From contig JAZUIK010000116.1 of assembly GCA_045642205.1 (NCBI GenBank), positions 1 to 64,000 on the forward strand: a stretch of DNA of 64,000 nt, given 5' to 3'. Under the pieces are notes generated by a model, which ran no database searches, was not told the origin of the DNA, and saw nothing but the letters and a program-made list of their open reading frames with translations. The position numbers and the translations under genes are program-made. Shown in pieces: positions 40,902 to 49,974 of the stretch (position 1 is the stretch's first letter; the number at the start of each line of letters is the position of its first letter). Origin of the DNA: RUG760 sp045642205. GTDB taxonomy: Bacteria > Bacillota > Clostridia > Lachnospirales > Bianqueaceae.

Positions 40902-42542
40902 TTATCTAAAAACGCTTGTGTCCATGGCATGGAACGAAGAATTTCCGTTTCCACCGTTATCCGCTGCCTGAGAAGCCATCTCACTGTGACGCAGTGCCTG
41001 CTTGCAGCCCACTTCGTCCAGCAGTTTTCCAAGTTCTGCCATGTCGACCCCATGGAAAGGCAGCATGCTCTCGTGCATGTTGATCTGCGCTCTCAGTTTT
41101 TCAGCTCCTCCCTGGAGCAGGATCACATTCTCTCCCGCGCCGATAAAGCGAAGGCCTCGAACGTCCAGTTCACCGGGGAACAGGATTACGTTATAGTAGG
41201 GGATATGCTCGATGCCCAGAGGATTTGTCAGCTGCAGATCACTGCGCACGATATCTATTGCATATTCATTCTCTTCGATCAGATTCGGTACCATGACGGT
41301 CTGTCTGATCTCTACAGAATTCTCTCTCTGACCTTCGGTGTTATCCTTTCGAAGGACCCACTGGGGATCTCTCAGGTCGCCGCTGAGTCTTCCCTTCATT
41401 TCAGGGCAGCGAACGACAAAGATCGCCTTTTCGCTGCAGATGACGAACTCAGGACGGGCATAACCCCTCTTGGTCTTGAAGATCCATCCGGGAAGGACGA
41501 ATCCGTATTTTTTGTCGTAGTCATTGCGATAGATCTTCTCAGGATTGACGGGATGACCTACCTTAACTGCAATATAACCTCTTTGGAGCACTTTATACAT
41601 GCGGTACAGCCAGGAATCGGCTCCATCTTCAGGCTCTTTTCCCCTGAATCCGATATGGAAAGCAGACAGGGTATAGTTATTCTCACTCGCAGCCTTATCT
41701 TTTCCTCTGTTCCAACCGATCCATCCTCCCAGAACGCTCAGTCCAAGGGACAGGATCAGCACCATGATCCAGAACACCATGTAGAAGGTTCTTGCACCTT
41801 CCTCAGGACGGACCACCAGATAGACTAAAAGAGAGATCAAAAGGATCGCAGCAAACATGATGCTGCCTGCAAAGAGGGCAAAGCGAAGGGGCGTGGCATG
41901 CATATTACTGTCAGCTATCTGTCTCAGACGTCCCTCATAAGCCATCACATCCTCCACGACGGGAGCCGCCTGTCTGATGGGTGCTTCATTGTGGTCCATA
42001 AAAGGATTCGCTGCCTGCTGTGCCACTAGCTGTTTGAAAGGATTTCGGGGTTTCTTAACGGCCGGAACCGGTTCTTCCGCCTGTACGGCCATCTGTCCGT
42101 CCGCCGGATTTTCCTTAGGACACGGAGCCATTTCTTCCTCCGGGAGTTCCGCAAGGACTTCCTGGGCTTCTCCTTCGGATTCAGCAGGAACGAAACCGGC
42201 TGCTAAAGCCTTCTCTTTCCACTCCGCTGCCTTTTCTTCATTCTTGTCCACTCCCAAACCCATCTCGTAGCACTGAGAGATCCAGTACATAGCTTCCTCA
42301 TCACCGGCAGCTGCAGCTCTTTCATAGCACTCCAAAGCCTTTATCATATCCTTATTCGGATATGGTGCATACTGTCCGCTCATATACAGGATTCCCAGAA
42401 GCTTATCTGCCTCCGGGCTTCCCAGATCAGAGGCCTCCAAAAGAAAATGGCAGGCATCCTCGTGCTTGTTTCTGTCAGAAGTACGATAATTCTCCACTGC
42501 CTTGTAATACAAGGCTCTTTTTTCCAGTTCCCTGTTTTCCAT
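40902..42542 (-). CDS. Sel1-repeat membrane protein with C-terminal NERD-like region
   Basis: A 546-residue protein of unknown function. Residues about 25-116 are Sel1/TPR-like (PEADKLLGILYMSGQYAPYPNKDMIKALECYERAAAAGDEEAMYWISQCYEMGLG). A Glu/Pro-rich linker follows, then two transmembrane helices at about 221-244 and 253-277. The C-terminal half contains RPEFVICSEKAIFVVRCPEMKGRLSGDLRDPQWVL, which resembles the NERD nuclease-related domain. No catalytic certainty. Neighbours give no clear clue. Confidence 0.65.
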   Translation of the reverse strand: MENRELEKRALYYKAVENYRTSDRNKHEDACHFLLEASDLGSPEADKLLGILYMSGQYAPYPNKDMIKALECYERAAAAGDEEAMYWISQCYEMGLGVDKNEEKAAEWKEKALAAGFVPAESEGEAQEVLAELPEEEMAPCPKENPADGQMAVQAEEPVPAVKKPRNPFKQLVAQQAANPFMDHNEAPIRQAAPVVEDVMAYEGRLRQIADSNMHATPLRFALFAGSIMFAAILLISLLVYLVVRPEEGARTFYMVFWIMVLILSLGLSVLGGWIGWNRGKDKAASENNYTLSAFHIGFRGKEPEDGADSWLYRMYKVLQRGYIAVKVGHPVNPEKIYRNDYDKKYGFVLPGWIFKTKRGYARPEFVICSEKAIFVVRCPEMKGRLSGDLRDPQWVLRKDNTEGQRENSVEIRQTVMVPNLIEENEYAIDIVRSDLQLTNPLGIEHIPYYNVILFPGELDVRGLRFIGAGENVILLQGGAEKLRAQINMHESMLPFHGVDMAELGKLLDEVGCKQALRHSEMASQAADNGGNGNSSFHAMDTSVFR

Positions 42543-42585
42543 GACTCACCTCATGACCTTTCTCTATCTTGGTCTTTATCGTTTT

Positions 42586-43056
42586 TTATTTGGATAATTC
42601 ACTGTTATGGTATCGATTGTCTCCCGACACATCTTCACCGAACCACGCCGGCTTCTCAAAGGCATTCATGGCTTTTTCCGACGGGAATTCCACTTCCACG
42701 ATCTTCAATCCCTGATGGTCTCCCAGAAAGCAGTCTGCCTCCGCTACGAGTTCCTTGCCTTCCATAACGATCCCTAAGGGGATACGATATCTCAGTTTAT
42801 CAATGATCTTTCCGGATGTCTTGGGAAGCAGATTTTCGAACTGCTCCTTTGTCATCTTTAACTCATGCTCCTCCCGCATGGTCAGACCTTCACCCTTGAT
42901 GGTCAGTACATATGCCTTATTTCCATCCGCCTTTTCGATGGCACGGATGCGGATCACCGGATTCCGGCTGATATAGGCCTGCATCATATGGTCGCAGGGA
43001 AAATCGCCTTCCTGTCCGGGAAGTGATTCAAACAGATACTTTTTTTCGATCTCCAT
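42586..43056 (-). CDS. CYTH domain protein (triphosphate tunnel enzyme family)
   Basis: A 156-residue protein starting MEIEKKYLF, the ExExK signature of CYTH/triphosphate tunnel metalloenzymes. Further charged tunnel residues occur in VIRIRAIE, YVLTIKGEG, REEHELKM, DKLRYRI and VAEADCF. Bacterial members hydrolyse inorganic triphosphate or thiamine triphosphate; others are adenylyl cyclases. The start follows directly on the stop of the QueG-like gene, so they are coupled. Confidence 0.85.
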   Translation of the reverse strand: MEIEKKYLFESLPGQEGDFPCDHMMQAYISRNPVIRIRAIEKADGNKAYVLTIKGEGLTMREEHELKMTKEQFENLLPKTSGKIIDKLRYRIPLGIVMEGKELVAEADCFLGDHQGLKIVEVEFPSEKAMNAFEKPAWFGEDVSGDNRYHNSELSK

Positions 43057-43902
43057 CTATTCTTCTCCCTTCAGTCTGAGATTTCTCCGGATCACCTCCG
43101 GACCGCGCCATGTAAAGGCACGACCTTCATATTTTCTGTCGAAGCTTTTTCTTGTCAGCCCTTCCAGATCCTGTAAATGCAATGAATCGATCCTATCCTC
43201 CGTAAAGTCCCTGATCGGGGTAATGGATACCTGTCGGTTCATAGGACATACCACTTGGCAGACATCACAGCCAAACACGGTGGTCCCTTTTCTGAGGATC
43301 TCGATCTCCCAATCCTTTAGTTCACCCTTTTTCTGTGTGATCCCGCTTAAGCATCGGTCCCAGTCAAAGGACCCATCCGGCCGCATGGCTCCTCCGGGGC
43401 ATGCTTTTACACATTTTTCACACCGAAGGCAATCGATCCCGTTGACATACTCTACGGTTTCATCCGGCTCTATCTCCACATTCAGGGTAATGTAGGCCAC
43501 AAAGAAAAAGCTGCCGTATTTCTCATGGATCATCATCTGGTTGCGGCCGATCTTTCCCAGCCCACTCCTTAATACCAGATATCGATCCTTCAAAGGTCCC
43601 GTGTCCGCATAAGCGTGGCACTCAGCTCCCTCTCCCAGGATCGCTTCCGCTTTCCTGCAGATAGGTTCCAGCATTTCCGGAACCACATAATGATAATCTC
43701 TGCCCCGGCAGTACAGAGAAAGATTTCCTTCCCTGACACCGGCATAATACGGAAAAAGGACGACTGCGATGGATCGGATCGTCTCTGTCTTCTCTTCTTC
43801 CGTGGGGACAAGAAATCGATAGGCATCGAGCCCCTTCGCTTCCAATTCCCTTCGGATCGTCTCCTTTGCGAGACGAAGTGTTTCAGACGATCTAATCTCC
43901 AC
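43057..43902 (-). CDS. QueG-like cobalamin/FeS reductase (short form)
   Basis: A 281-residue relative of epoxyqueuosine reductase, which makes queuosine in tRNA using cobalamin and two [4Fe-4S] clusters. Seen: ADTGPLKDR with the catalytic Asp100, GKIGRNQMMIHEKYGS, ferredoxin Cys 158, 161, 164 and 168, and Cys 184, 212, 215 and 219 for the second cluster. QueG itself is usually longer (about 350-380 residues with a HEAT tail); this lacks the tail and some N-terminus, so the function may differ. Next to it is a CYTH protein. Confidence 0.75.
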   Translation of the reverse strand: MEIRSSETLRLAKETIRRELEAKGLDAYRFLVPTEEEKTETIRSIAVVLFPYYAGVREGNLSLYCRGRDYHYVVPEMLEPICRKAEAILGEGAECHAYADTGPLKDRYLVLRSGLGKIGRNQMMIHEKYGSFFFVAYITLNVEIEPDETVEYVNGIDCLRCEKCVKACPGGAMRPDGSFDWDRCLSGITQKKGELKDWEIEILRKGTTVFGCDVCQVVCPMNRQVSITPIRDFTEDRIDSLHLQDLEGLTRKSFDRKYEGRAFTWRGPEVIRRNLRLKGEE

Positions 43903-43943
43903 CGGTCGCCCTCCTATGTTTAGTATGGTTACCTTCAGAGTCG

Positions 43944-44555
43944 TTACTTGGATTTCTTGGATGATCCCTTTTCTTCCTGTACCTCTTCCTCAGAGCTTTC
44001 TGCCTCTTCGTCCTTCTTTTCCTCTTCGGAATCGTCCTCTTCGATACCGAGGATCTCATTCAGGACAGCATCATAGGCCGTAGAAGAAACCGTCAGGGCT
44101 TCCATTTCTGCTTCAAGACGCTTGATCTGTTCGACGGTGTCATTGGAAAGGAAGGAGGTAATGGACTCCTCCAGAAGCGTATACAGACGGACGCAGTTAC
44201 TCAGCATTACTTCCACATCATCGGCGTAAGTCTTCAGCTGCTTCTGCTTCTCCTGATACTGCTCGGGAGCAGCCACATTGGCAAGGGCATGATAATCGTC
44301 GATCAGTTTCTGGGCATAGCCCTGCAGTTCAGCCAGAGAAGCCTCGTAGGCTGCCTTATCTCCGCTCTCCAAAAGAGAATTCAAGGTACGGATCGTTGCC
44401 TGCAGATTGTCTGCAGTCTCTACTACCTCAGGCAGCATGACATTCAACTTTCCTCTGTAGGTCGTGACATTATTTTTCTTGCCGCAGCCTGTCACAGACA
44501 GCAGCATAACAAGAACAAGGAGCATCGCTCCGATTCTCTTGAGTAATTTATTCAT
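43944..44555 (-). CDS. Small lipoprotein of unknown function with acidic tail
   Basis: A 203-residue predicted lipoprotein: signal peptide ending LSVTGC with Cys24. Helical middle region (QATIRTLNSLLESGDKAAYEASLAELQGYAQKLIDDYHAL), then a highly acidic Glu/Ser tail of about 30 residues ending in lysines. I do not recognise a family. ATG at 44555 is chosen for AGGAG upstream and the clean signal peptide. No functional context. Confidence 0.7.
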   Translation of the reverse strand: MNKLLKRIGAMLLVLVMLLSVTGCGKKNNVTTYRGKLNVMLPEVVETADNLQATIRTLNSLLESGDKAAYEASLAELQGYAQKLIDDYHALANVAAPEQYQEKQKQLKTYADDVEVMLSNCVRLYTLLEESITSFLSNDTVEQIKRLEAEMEALTVSSTAYDAVLNEILGIEEDDSEEEKKDEEAESSEEEVQEEKGSSKKSK

Positions 44556-44642
44556 GGCACATTCTCCTGTGTCGATATTACAATATGATCCCTCATTATA
44601 CCCTTTATGGCCTCGATCCACAAGAGCCTAAGCCCATGGGAC

Positions 44643-45716
44643 TTACATTTCTCCAAGGATCTCACATACCGCTGCCGCAATGGCTCTGCGGTAATCTGAG
44701 GTATTGGTCCCATGCTCTTCAGGGTAAGCCAGACGATTGACCAACGTCACAACACCAAAGTTCTTTTTTCGATTGACATAGATCCATGGACCGGAAAAAC
44801 CGGTATGACCTGCGCCATCCGGATACAGTGTCTCTCCGATCTGCCATCCCAGACCTCTTCCCTCTTCCTGCTCTGAAAGAGAACGGATCAGAAGAGGGGA
44901 CTCTGTTGTCAGGTACAGTCGGCACAGCCTCTCATAGGCATCCGCATCGGCACTGATACCTGCCAGTCCGGCAACATCCTTAAAGAAATAGTGAGTATTA
45001 CCGTCATTGCATCCGATCACTGCCTTATCCTTGCTTCTCCATCCGTCAAAGACAAGGTTTCTCTCTGCCACCATTCTCTCTTCAATGGCATTTCCCCAGC
45101 AGGACGGTGCCATATTCTCACAGGTCAGGGGATCCTGTTCCATCTTATACTGCATGCGCTTAGCGCCCAGTCTGTCACGCAGATCCTTGACACAATCCTC
45201 TAAAGGTTTAGCGTTGATCTTCTCTACAACTTTACCCAACAGCATGAAATTCATGTCGGAATAGACCATGCCATCGATGATCTCGGTTTTGCCGATAAAG
45301 GAATCAAAGACCTCATAGAAATCCTTACCACATTGAGTATAGAAAGGATACCAGTCCAGAATACCGGAGGTATGGGTCAGAAGCTGATAGATCGTCACAG
45401 AGCGAAGACGGGCATAGAGATCTTTGTAATCTTTGATCTCTGTCAGGATATTGGGGATACGATCCTCCAGACGCAGTTTTCCCTCATCGATCAGGAGAAG
45501 GATCTGCGTCGCTGTAGCGATCTTGGTACAGGAAGCCATATCGTAAGCGGTATCGGTATCCACTGCCTCTACGCTGCCATCCGGCATGACATTCTCGCCA
45601 TATGCCTTACGGTACAGGGTCTCTTTATCATTGAAAATAGAGACAACAGCAGAAGGGAAATATCCCTTCTGCATAAAGTCTTTGGTGATCTCATCGATCT
45701 TAGTGAAATTGTACAT
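44643..45716 (-). CDS. Beta-lactamase-fold serine hydrolase
   Basis: A 357-residue penicillin-binding-protein-like hydrolase (class C beta-lactamase/esterase family). SxxK motif at Ser62-Lys65 (MASCTKIATA), Tyr motif in YSDMNF, and HTGFSG in the position of the third motif. No signal peptide, so it is probably cytoplasmic: an esterase or D-amino-acid peptidase is more likely than a secreted beta-lactamase. Neighbours are a lipoprotein and an acidic repeat protein. Confidence 0.85.
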   Translation of the reverse strand: MYNFTKIDEITKDFMQKGYFPSAVVSIFNDKETLYRKAYGENVMPDGSVEAVDTDTAYDMASCTKIATATQILLLIDEGKLRLEDRIPNILTEIKDYKDLYARLRSVTIYQLLTHTSGILDWYPFYTQCGKDFYEVFDSFIGKTEIIDGMVYSDMNFMLLGKVVEKINAKPLEDCVKDLRDRLGAKRMQYKMEQDPLTCENMAPSCWGNAIEERMVAERNLVFDGWRSKDKAVIGCNDGNTHYFFKDVAGLAGISADADAYERLCRLYLTTESPLLIRSLSEQEEGRGLGWQIGETLYPDGAGHTGFSGPWIYVNRKKNFGVVTLVNRLAYPEEHGTNTSDYRRAIAAAVCEILGEM

Positions 45717-45736
45717 GGTCTCTCCGTTTTGGATGT

Positions 45737-46582
45737 TTACTTAACCGTACCCTTAGCGGTAATGGTCTCAATCTCCTGTCCGCTGTAGGTACCTCTGAAC
45801 AGCCAGCTGACAGATACATCCACGGCGTTGGTTCCGCTCAGCTGATAGGTATAAGAATCCAGATCTACCGTATCCAGGCCATTATTTCCGTCATAGGAAA
45901 CACCTTCGCAATGGTAAACATAGGTCTGTCCGTTGATAACGATAGTCAGTCCGTCATTACGGGCACTGCACTCAATACCGTAGGATTCTACGTCGATATC
46001 CAGATCGACCCAGCGCTTTCCTTCCAGTTCGTAGGTGCGCCATTTAACGACCAGATTGAGCTGGGTACCGGAATCGGAAACAAACTTACCTTCAGAACCG
46101 GTCCATCCGGTACTGCTGGAACTGTTCTCCTGGGTTCTGGAACTCTCCTCAGGCTTAGAGCTCTCCTCAGGCTTGGAACTTTCCTCAGGTTTAGAACTCT
46201 CTTCCTGCTTGGAACTTTCTTCAGAATCTTCTTTAGAATCTTCCTTAGAACTCTCTTCTGTGTCCTCGGAATCCTCGTCGGAATTTTCGCTCTCTTCCTT
46301 GCTATCCTCGTCCTTCTTGCTCTCTTCTACTTCAGAGCTATCCTTGTCGGAGGAATTGTCCTTACCGGTATTCTGTGCGGTGTTTCCACCATTTCCGGCA
46401 GGATCCTTGGATCCCTTGGAAGAACTTTCTTCGATAGTCGGCTTTGAGGACTCGTTGTCTCCGCCTTTATCTCCGGAGGGGATCAACATAATGATCAATA
46501 CGATCAGAAGGATGATGATGGCTGCCATAAGGCCGCCCAGAACGGCGATCATCCCCTTTGGTGCTTTCTTCATCTGACTCAT
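45737..46582 (-). CDS. Membrane-anchored protein with Ser/Glu repeat linker
   Basis: A 281-residue protein. One transmembrane helix at about residues 11-34, then a long disordered linker rich in Ser, Glu, Asp and Lys, including four EESSKP-type repeats encoded by 18-bp units at about 46139-46228. The C-terminal globular part (about 175-281) is beta-rich (NLVVKWRTYELEGKRWVDLDIDVESYGI). It probably faces outside the cell. Family not recognised. Confidence 0.7.
   Translation of the reverse strand: MSQMKKAPKGMIAVLGGLMAAIIILLIVLIIMLIPSGDKGGDNESSKPTIEESSSKGSKDPAGNGGNTAQNTGKDNSSDKDSSEVEESKKDEDSKEESENSDEDSEDTEESSKEDSKEDSEESSKQEESSKPEESSKPEESSKPEESSRTQENSSSSTGWTGSEGKFVSDSGTQLNLVVKWRTYELEGKRWVDLDIDVESYGIECSARNDGLTIVINGQTYVYHCEGVSYDGNNGLDTVDLDSYTYQLSGTNAVDVSVSWLFRGTYSGQEIETITAKGTVK
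46139..46228. repeat. 18-bp tandem repeats inside the Ser/Glu-rich protein gene
   Basis: About four to five copies of an 18-base unit (plus-strand form close to GAACTCTCCTCAGGCTTA), in frame and encoding EESSKP. Confidence 0.8.
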
Positions 46583-46611
46583 GGATTTATACCTCTTAAT
46601 ATAAAATATGG

Positions 46612-46992
46612 TTATGCTTCGGGAATTTCAGCGATGACTTCCACTTCGACCAGCACTCCCTTGGGAAGGGCAGAAGCTTCAACGCAGCTGCGAGCAGGCT
46701 TACCGGTAAAGAACTCACCATAAATGCCGTTGAACACTGCGAAATCACCCATGTTCTTCAAAAAGCAGGTAGTCTTGATAACATGCTCCTTATCGGTGCC
46801 GGCAGCTGTCAGGATACCGTTGATATTCTTCAGGATCTGCTCAGTCTGTCCTACGATGTCCTCGCCGACAACATTGCCGGTAGCAGGATCCAGTGCGATC
46901 TGGCCGGAGGCAAACAAAAGATTACCGAATTTCATTGCCTGAGAATAGGGGCCGATCGCCGCGGGCGCATTGGTAGTGCTGATAACTGTCAT
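46612..46992 (-). CDS. ridA: RidA family reactive imine deaminase
   Basis: A 126-residue RidA that hydrolyses enamine/imine intermediates of PLP enzymes. Family blocks: APAAIGPYSQAMKFGNLLFASGQIALDP, NINGILTAAG, FFTGKPARSCVEASALPKGVLVEVEVIA; the catalytic Arg is in ARSCVE. The start has AAAGGAG. Isolated, single-gene transcript likely. Confidence 0.95.
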   Translation of the reverse strand: MTVISTTNAPAAIGPYSQAMKFGNLLFASGQIALDPATGNVVGEDIVGQTEQILKNINGILTAAGTDKEHVIKTTCFLKNMGDFAVFNGIYGEFFTGKPARSCVEASALPKGVLVEVEVIAEIPEA

Positions 46993-47126
46993 TTTGAATT
47001 CTCCTTTATCATAATTTACTGGATTATTCTTTGAAAGATGTAAAAACTTGACATGTATTATATCACATTCTTTCCACTTGGCAAATTAAGGTATTGTGAA
47101 GAAATGAGGAATGGGCTAAGATAACA

Positions 47127-47157
47127 GATGTTGCCTGGAACTTTTGATGGCAACATC
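47127..47157. repeat. Hairpin upstream of the HAD gene
   Basis: GATGTTGCC / GGCAACATC, perfect 9 bp with 13-base loop, followed on the plus strand by CTCTTTT. It could be a weak leader terminator about 40 bp before the HAD start. Confidence 0.4.
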
Positions 47158-47194
47158 CTCTTTTACCAATCAAGAAAGTCTCTTCTTTATATTT

Positions 47195-47929
47195 ATGAAA
47201 CAATGGATCGAACTGACGGATGCTGTCGTATTGGATATCGACGACACCCTGTATTTACGAAATGAACCCTTCATCCGCGCCTGTGAAGATCTCTTATCCG
47301 AACGGATGCAGCTGGACTGGGCGGAACTTTTCCGCGTTCGCAACCGATACAGCGATGAACTCCTCTACCATCAGAAAGAAACCGGTATCACCAACGAGGA
47401 GCTGTACTGTCTCCGCATGCAGCTGGCCTTGAGAGAATACGGTGAGAAGATCTCTCCTCTCTCCGTTAAGGCCTTCGAAGAACGCTACAGCTTCTACCAG
47501 GGAAAGATCACCCTGTACAAAGGCTTTGCTCCTTTTCTGGATCTTTTAAAAGAACATCATATTCCCCTGGCTGTCATTACCAACGGAACGCCCGCAAGAC
47601 AAAAGGGAAAGATCAGGACCTTAGGTCTGGACAAGTGGATCCCCGAAGAAAACTGGATCGTATCCGAAGAAGTCGGTTACCCCAAGCCCGACAGACAGGT
47701 CTTTGATCTGACCGCCGAAAGACTGGGGATCTCAGATCCATCCAGACTCTGGTTTATAGGAGACAATTATCCTATGGATATAGAAGGTGCGTTGAATGCC
47801 GGATGGAATACCGTCTGGTTCAATGCCAACGGAGATACTCTTCCTGAGGGGACTACCGATCAGGCGGATCGTACGCTCCACTCCGCCAAGGAACTGATGG
47901 GTCTTCTCAGCAAAGACTATCTTGTGTAA
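47195..47929 (+). CDS. HAD-family hydrolase
   Basis: A 244-residue haloacid dehalogenase-fold phosphatase. Motif I VLDIDDTLYL with nucleophile Asp, motif II VITNGTPARQK, motif III Lys in GYPKPDRQVF, motif IV IGDNYPMDIEGALNAGW. A C1-type cap sits between motifs I and II. ATG 47195 is preferred over an upstream in-frame ATG because it gives the normal start. Substrate not predictable. Confidence 0.88.
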   Translation: MKQWIELTDAVVLDIDDTLYLRNEPFIRACEDLLSERMQLDWAELFRVRNRYSDELLYHQKETGITNEELYCLRMQLALREYGEKISPLSVKAFEERYSFYQGKITLYKGFAPFLDLLKEHHIPLAVITNGTPARQKGKIRTLGLDKWIPEENWIVSEEVGYPKPDRQVFDLTAERLGISDPSRLWFIGDNYPMDIEGALNAGWNTVWFNANGDTLPEGTTDQADRTLHSAKELMGLLSKDYLV

Positions 47930-47970
47930 TGCTCTGTTTCCCTTTGATCAGTGTCCCTCCGCCATGGATC

Positions 47971-48765
47971 TTATTTTGCTGCTCCACCATCCACATATCT
48001 GGCCCTGTATTCCATATTCAGCATATTCAGGACAAATTGCTGCGAGATGACGGTAGATGCCGTATGGGTCGCAGGATATGTCAGATTATGCTTAGGAGAA
48101 AACTGCAGAAGCGCTGAAGTCTCATCATCCAGGATGATCACTTCGGCGCTTGTTTTTTCTGCCTTTTCCAGGACCTTCCTGCATAATTCCGTTTCTGTGG
48201 TCAGGGTATTTGGTTCCAGAAATACCACAGAGTGCTTTCCGAGCGAGTCCAGATCTGCCTTGATGTTCTCCGGAGAGGTAAAATAGAAGATTTCCTTTTT
48301 ATCCATCATCAATGTGTTCAGCAGCATGATGATATACAGTGACTGAAACGGAGGCCCAAAATAATGTACATCCTTCGCCCCATGGAGCAGTAAACAGACA
48401 TCATCGATCTGCTCAAAGACCCTGGATCGTCTGAGTCCGGAAATCACCTTTTCCATATGATCCAGAAAGGATTCCGCCGGTTTTTGAGGATCGATCTCAT
48501 TCAGAGGGATATTACGGTTCAGATAATAGTATTGATCGACCGTCTCCTTGGCCGCCAGACGAAATTCGTTAAAATTGTGATATCCGATCTTCCTTACCAA
48601 GCGGCTGATGCTCATGGCATTGGTATTGCACAGTGCCGCGATCTCATCGATGGAATAATCCGCGATCTTATCCATATTCTGAGACAGTTTCATCATGGCA
48701 TGATATCCGCTGGAACCTTTTTGATACATATCGGAATAATACAGCATGCGGAATATGGGATCCAT
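47971..48765 (-). CDS. MurR/RpiR family transcriptional regulator
   Basis: A 264-residue regulator. The N-terminal HTH_6 domain reads MDKIADYSIDEIAALCNTNAMSISRLVRKIGYHNFNEFRLAAK. The C-terminal SIS-like domain (about 115-245) would bind a sugar phosphate; here the usual SIS Ser/Gly motifs look weak (YFGPPFQSLYIIML). Divergent from a flavodoxin-type reductase gene, with an inverted repeat between them, so it probably controls that gene and itself. Confidence 0.82.
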   Translation of the reverse strand: MDPIFRMLYYSDMYQKGSSGYHAMMKLSQNMDKIADYSIDEIAALCNTNAMSISRLVRKIGYHNFNEFRLAAKETVDQYYYLNRNIPLNEIDPQKPAESFLDHMEKVISGLRRSRVFEQIDDVCLLLHGAKDVHYFGPPFQSLYIIMLLNTLMMDKKEIFYFTSPENIKADLDSLGKHSVVFLEPNTLTTETELCRKVLEKAEKTSAEVIILDDETSALLQFSPKHNLTYPATHTASTVISQQFVLNMLNMEYRARYVDGGAAK

Positions 48766-48782
48766 GTTACCCTCCTCGTATT

Positions 48783-48804
48783 CATTAACAATTTTATGTT
48801 AATG
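48783..48804. promoter_or_regulatory. Inverted repeat in the divergent RpiR/reductase region
   Basis: CATTAACA - ATTTTA - TGTTAATG, perfect, 22 bp. It is within 20 bp of the RpiR start and upstream of the reductase -10 (TATAAT at 48844-48849, poor -35), so it is a candidate RpiR operator. Confidence 0.5.
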
Positions 48805-48879
48805 GTAACACATTTTAGTGTGTAATTCTATGCGATACAGAAATATAATGAAAGCATCTTCTACAGGAGGTCAACAATA

Positions 48880-49851
48880 ATGAAAGTTCTTGGAATTTCC
48901 ATGGGCCGTAAAGGCGAGCGCAGTGATATCTACTGCAAGCAGGCTCTGATGGGCGTCGAGGCCGCAGCAAAGAAGCTGGGTATCGAGGTCGAGGTCGAAT
49001 TTATCAACACCGTTAATATGGAAATCTCTCAGTGTCGCGGATGTTCCGTTTGCTGGGATGCTCCCGACGGACACATCAAATGCTGGATCAAGGATGACTA
49101 CCTTGCGATCGAGGATAAGATCCTGGATGCTGACGGCATCATCATCGCAGCTCCCGTATACTCTGTCGGCATCGTCGGCCAGCTGAAGAACCTGCTGGAC
49201 CGTTTCGGTGCTGCTCACGATCGGGCTTCCATGCTGGCAGGACAGGCACAGCGTAAGGCTGACGGACGTCCTCTCTTGGATGAGCGTTATTTCAAGGATC
49301 GTTATTGCTCTTATATCGCTGTCGGCGGTGCATGGACCGAGGATTGGACCGGTTTTGGTCTTCCCATGATGCATCTGTTTAGCTGCTCTCAGGCTATGAA
49401 GGTCGTCGGCCAGATCAATGCCAACGATCAGGGTCGTAAGACCAGTCCTTTCCTGGATCAGGAAATGATGGACAATGTGTTCGCTATGGGTGAGAACCTG
49501 ACCAACAACCTGGGTGTTCCCTACGATGAGACCACCTGGTTCGGCGAAGAAGGCACCTGCCCTGTCTGCCATCTGAACATGCTGACTGTCAACGGTACCA
49601 ACAAGGTTACCTGCCCTGTCTGCGGTATCCATGGTCTTCTGACCCTGGAAGGCGAAGAACTGAAGGTTTCCTTCTCCGAGGATGAAAAGAAGCGTGCAAG
49701 AAACACCCTGCGCGGACTTCAGGAGCACCAGGATGAGATCGGCGAGATGATGCGTATCTGCATTCCCAAACTGCAGGCTAACAAGGAGTTCCTTGATGAG
49801 AAGAACAAGGAATACCGTGCATATAAGCCCACCTGGAAGGCCAGCAAGTAA
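48880..49851 (+). CDS. Flavodoxin-fold NAD(P)H:FMN oxidoreductase with C-terminal Cys-rich domain (copy B)
   Basis: A 323-residue paralogue of the protein at 23275. N-terminus KVLGISMGRKGERSDIYCKQALMGVEAAAKKLG, cysteine motif ISQCRGCSVCWDAPDGHIKCW, FMN region AAPVYSVGIVGQLKNLLDRFG, then CPVCHLNML and CPVCGIHG pairs that match a zinc-ribbon or rubredoxin-like site. It has AGGAGG upstream and lies divergent to an RpiR regulator. Electron donor and target unknown. Confidence 0.82.
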   Translation: MKVLGISMGRKGERSDIYCKQALMGVEAAAKKLGIEVEVEFINTVNMEISQCRGCSVCWDAPDGHIKCWIKDDYLAIEDKILDADGIIIAAPVYSVGIVGQLKNLLDRFGAAHDRASMLAGQAQRKADGRPLLDERYFKDRYCSYIAVGGAWTEDWTGFGLPMMHLFSCSQAMKVVGQINANDQGRKTSPFLDQEMMDNVFAMGENLTNNLGVPYDETTWFGEEGTCPVCHLNMLTVNGTNKVTCPVCGIHGLLTLEGEELKVSFSEDEKKRARNTLRGLQEHQDEIGEMMRICIPKLQANKEFLDEKNKEYRAYKPTWKASK

Positions 49852-49868
49852 TCTGAATCGATAGTACT

Positions 49869-49935
49869 AAACAAGAAAGAGAGCCGTTTGGAGCGGTGCA
49901 CAGAGTGCAATGCTCCAACGACTCTCTTTCTTGTT
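49869..49935. terminator. Bidirectional terminator after reductase copy B and YbjQ gene
   Basis: AACAAGAAAGAGAG..CGTTTGGAGC pairs with GCTCCAACG.CTCTCTTTCTTGTT (small mismatches). Lies between convergent genes. Confidence 0.8.
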
Positions 49936-49974
49936 ATCTGTCAACTGTTGATGTCAGTGTCTTGCCTGTTGATC

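Noticed and set aside
44643..45716. Beta-lactamase resistance gene
   Set aside because: No signal peptide and general serine hydrolase features; an esterase or peptidase is more likely.
46139..46228. Short repeats suggesting a CRISPR array
   Set aside because: The units are in-frame coding repeats with no spacers.
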